Source: Anaerolineales bacterium UBA1136
Lineage (GTDB): Bacteria > Chloroflexota > Anaerolineae > Anaerolineales > UBA11657
NCBI GenBank assembly: GCA_002311455.1
Contig: DCAJ01000088.1
Span: 1,355-7,094 of the forward strand
Direction of reading: 5' to 3'
Length of the DNA: 5,740 bases
The notes beneath the pieces are model-generated. The model saw only the letters and a program-made list of their open reading frames with translations. It was not told where the DNA came from and made no database searches. Shown here in pieces: positions 5,566-5,740 of this stretch. Each line of letters begins with the position of its first letter. The first letter of the stretch is position 1. The translations under genes and the position numbers were made by a program.

Positions 5566-5593
5566 ATTGTACAGACACATCGTGTTTAGTCAA
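5566..5593 (-). promoter_or_regulatory. promoter of the tRNA-Leu gene
   Basis: On the minus strand TTGACT (5593-5588) is followed after 16 nt by TACAAT (5571-5566), each a five-of-six match to the sigma-70 hexamers. Transcription would begin near 5559, about 4-5 nt before the mature tRNA 5' end. The -35 box overlaps the end and stop codon of the upstream reductase gene, so the tRNA can be transcribed independently of it. Confidence 0.65.
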
Positions 5594-5740
5594 CAAACTT
5601 ATTGTCCAATAATCTAAGTTTCATTTGCTCGACGGACTCGTCAACATTCAGTAATGAGGTATTGAGAAACTTTTGAGCTTTAGATACGTCTAGTGTAAGG
5701 TCTCGTGGTCTTACTAAGTCAATTTCTGACTGTAGACCTG
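5586..5740 (-). CDS. C-terminal end of a probable RmlD-type sugar-nucleotide reductase (partial)
   Basis: The last 50 codons of a minus-strand gene are present, entering at the window edge and ending in TAA at 5588-5586. The peptide contains RPRDLTLDVSKAQKFL, then LLNVDESVEQMKLRLLD. The RPxxxxLDxSK pattern followed by a short helix of the 'weegL' type is characteristic of the C-terminus of dTDP-4-dehydrorhamnose reductase and related NAD(P)-dependent SDR enzymes that build deoxysugars for surface polysaccharide. Only the substrate-binding tail is visible; the Rossmann fold and catalytic YxxxK lie outside the window, so the exact enzyme cannot be settled. A different sugar-nucleotide SDR remains possible. 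Confidence 0.55.
   Translation of the reverse strand, partial: GLQSEIDLVRPRDLTLDVSKAQKFLNTSLLNVDESVEQMKLRLLDNKFVD

Overview
The window looks like chromosomal DNA from a moderately AT-rich bacterium. The protein character (a translin-family protein, a Cas4-like nuclease with internal membrane helices, a B-box-type zinc-finger membrane protein, NAD kinase and RecN in one run) suggests a Chloroflexota/Dehalococcoidia-like lineage such as SAR202. That placement rests on recalled family resemblance, not on a search, and should be treated as tentative.

Layout, left to right. A well-formed sigma-70-type promoter (21-49) drives ssb (127-549), which ends at a strong intrinsic terminator (590-620). 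A compact plus-strand run follows: translin-family protein (680-1345), N-terminal half (1351-1602) and C-terminal half (1660-2178) of a Cas4-like nuclease, NAD kinase (2186-3028), zinc-ribbon/B-box membrane protein (3034-3540) and recN (3546-5297). Except for the 57-nt gap inside the Cas4-like pair, these genes lie only 5-7 nt apart and are probably one operon. Weak hairpins with T runs lie after recN. On the minus strand are the 3' end of a probable RmlD-type sugar-nucleotide reductase (5586-5740, running off the window) and a tRNA-Leu(UAA) with encoded CCA (5471-5555). The tRNA seems to have its own promoter, overlapping the reductase stop codon.

Ssb, RecN and the Cas4-like nuclease all point to DNA metabolism and repair, and the translin-family protein adds a nucleic-acid-binding or RNase candidate. 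The NAD kinase supplies NADP and is probably a housekeeping passenger.

The most notable observation is the Cas4-like nuclease. It is split exactly in the loop between its two membrane helices. One putative Fe-S cysteine and the motif-I histidine lie on the first ORF; three cysteines and the D, E-x-K and Q-x3-Y residues lie on the second. Stop codons occur in all three frames of the linker, so no single indel rejoins the halves. Either this is a real two-subunit membrane nuclease or an early stage of gene decay. There is no CRISPR array, insertion sequence or prophage signal in the window.
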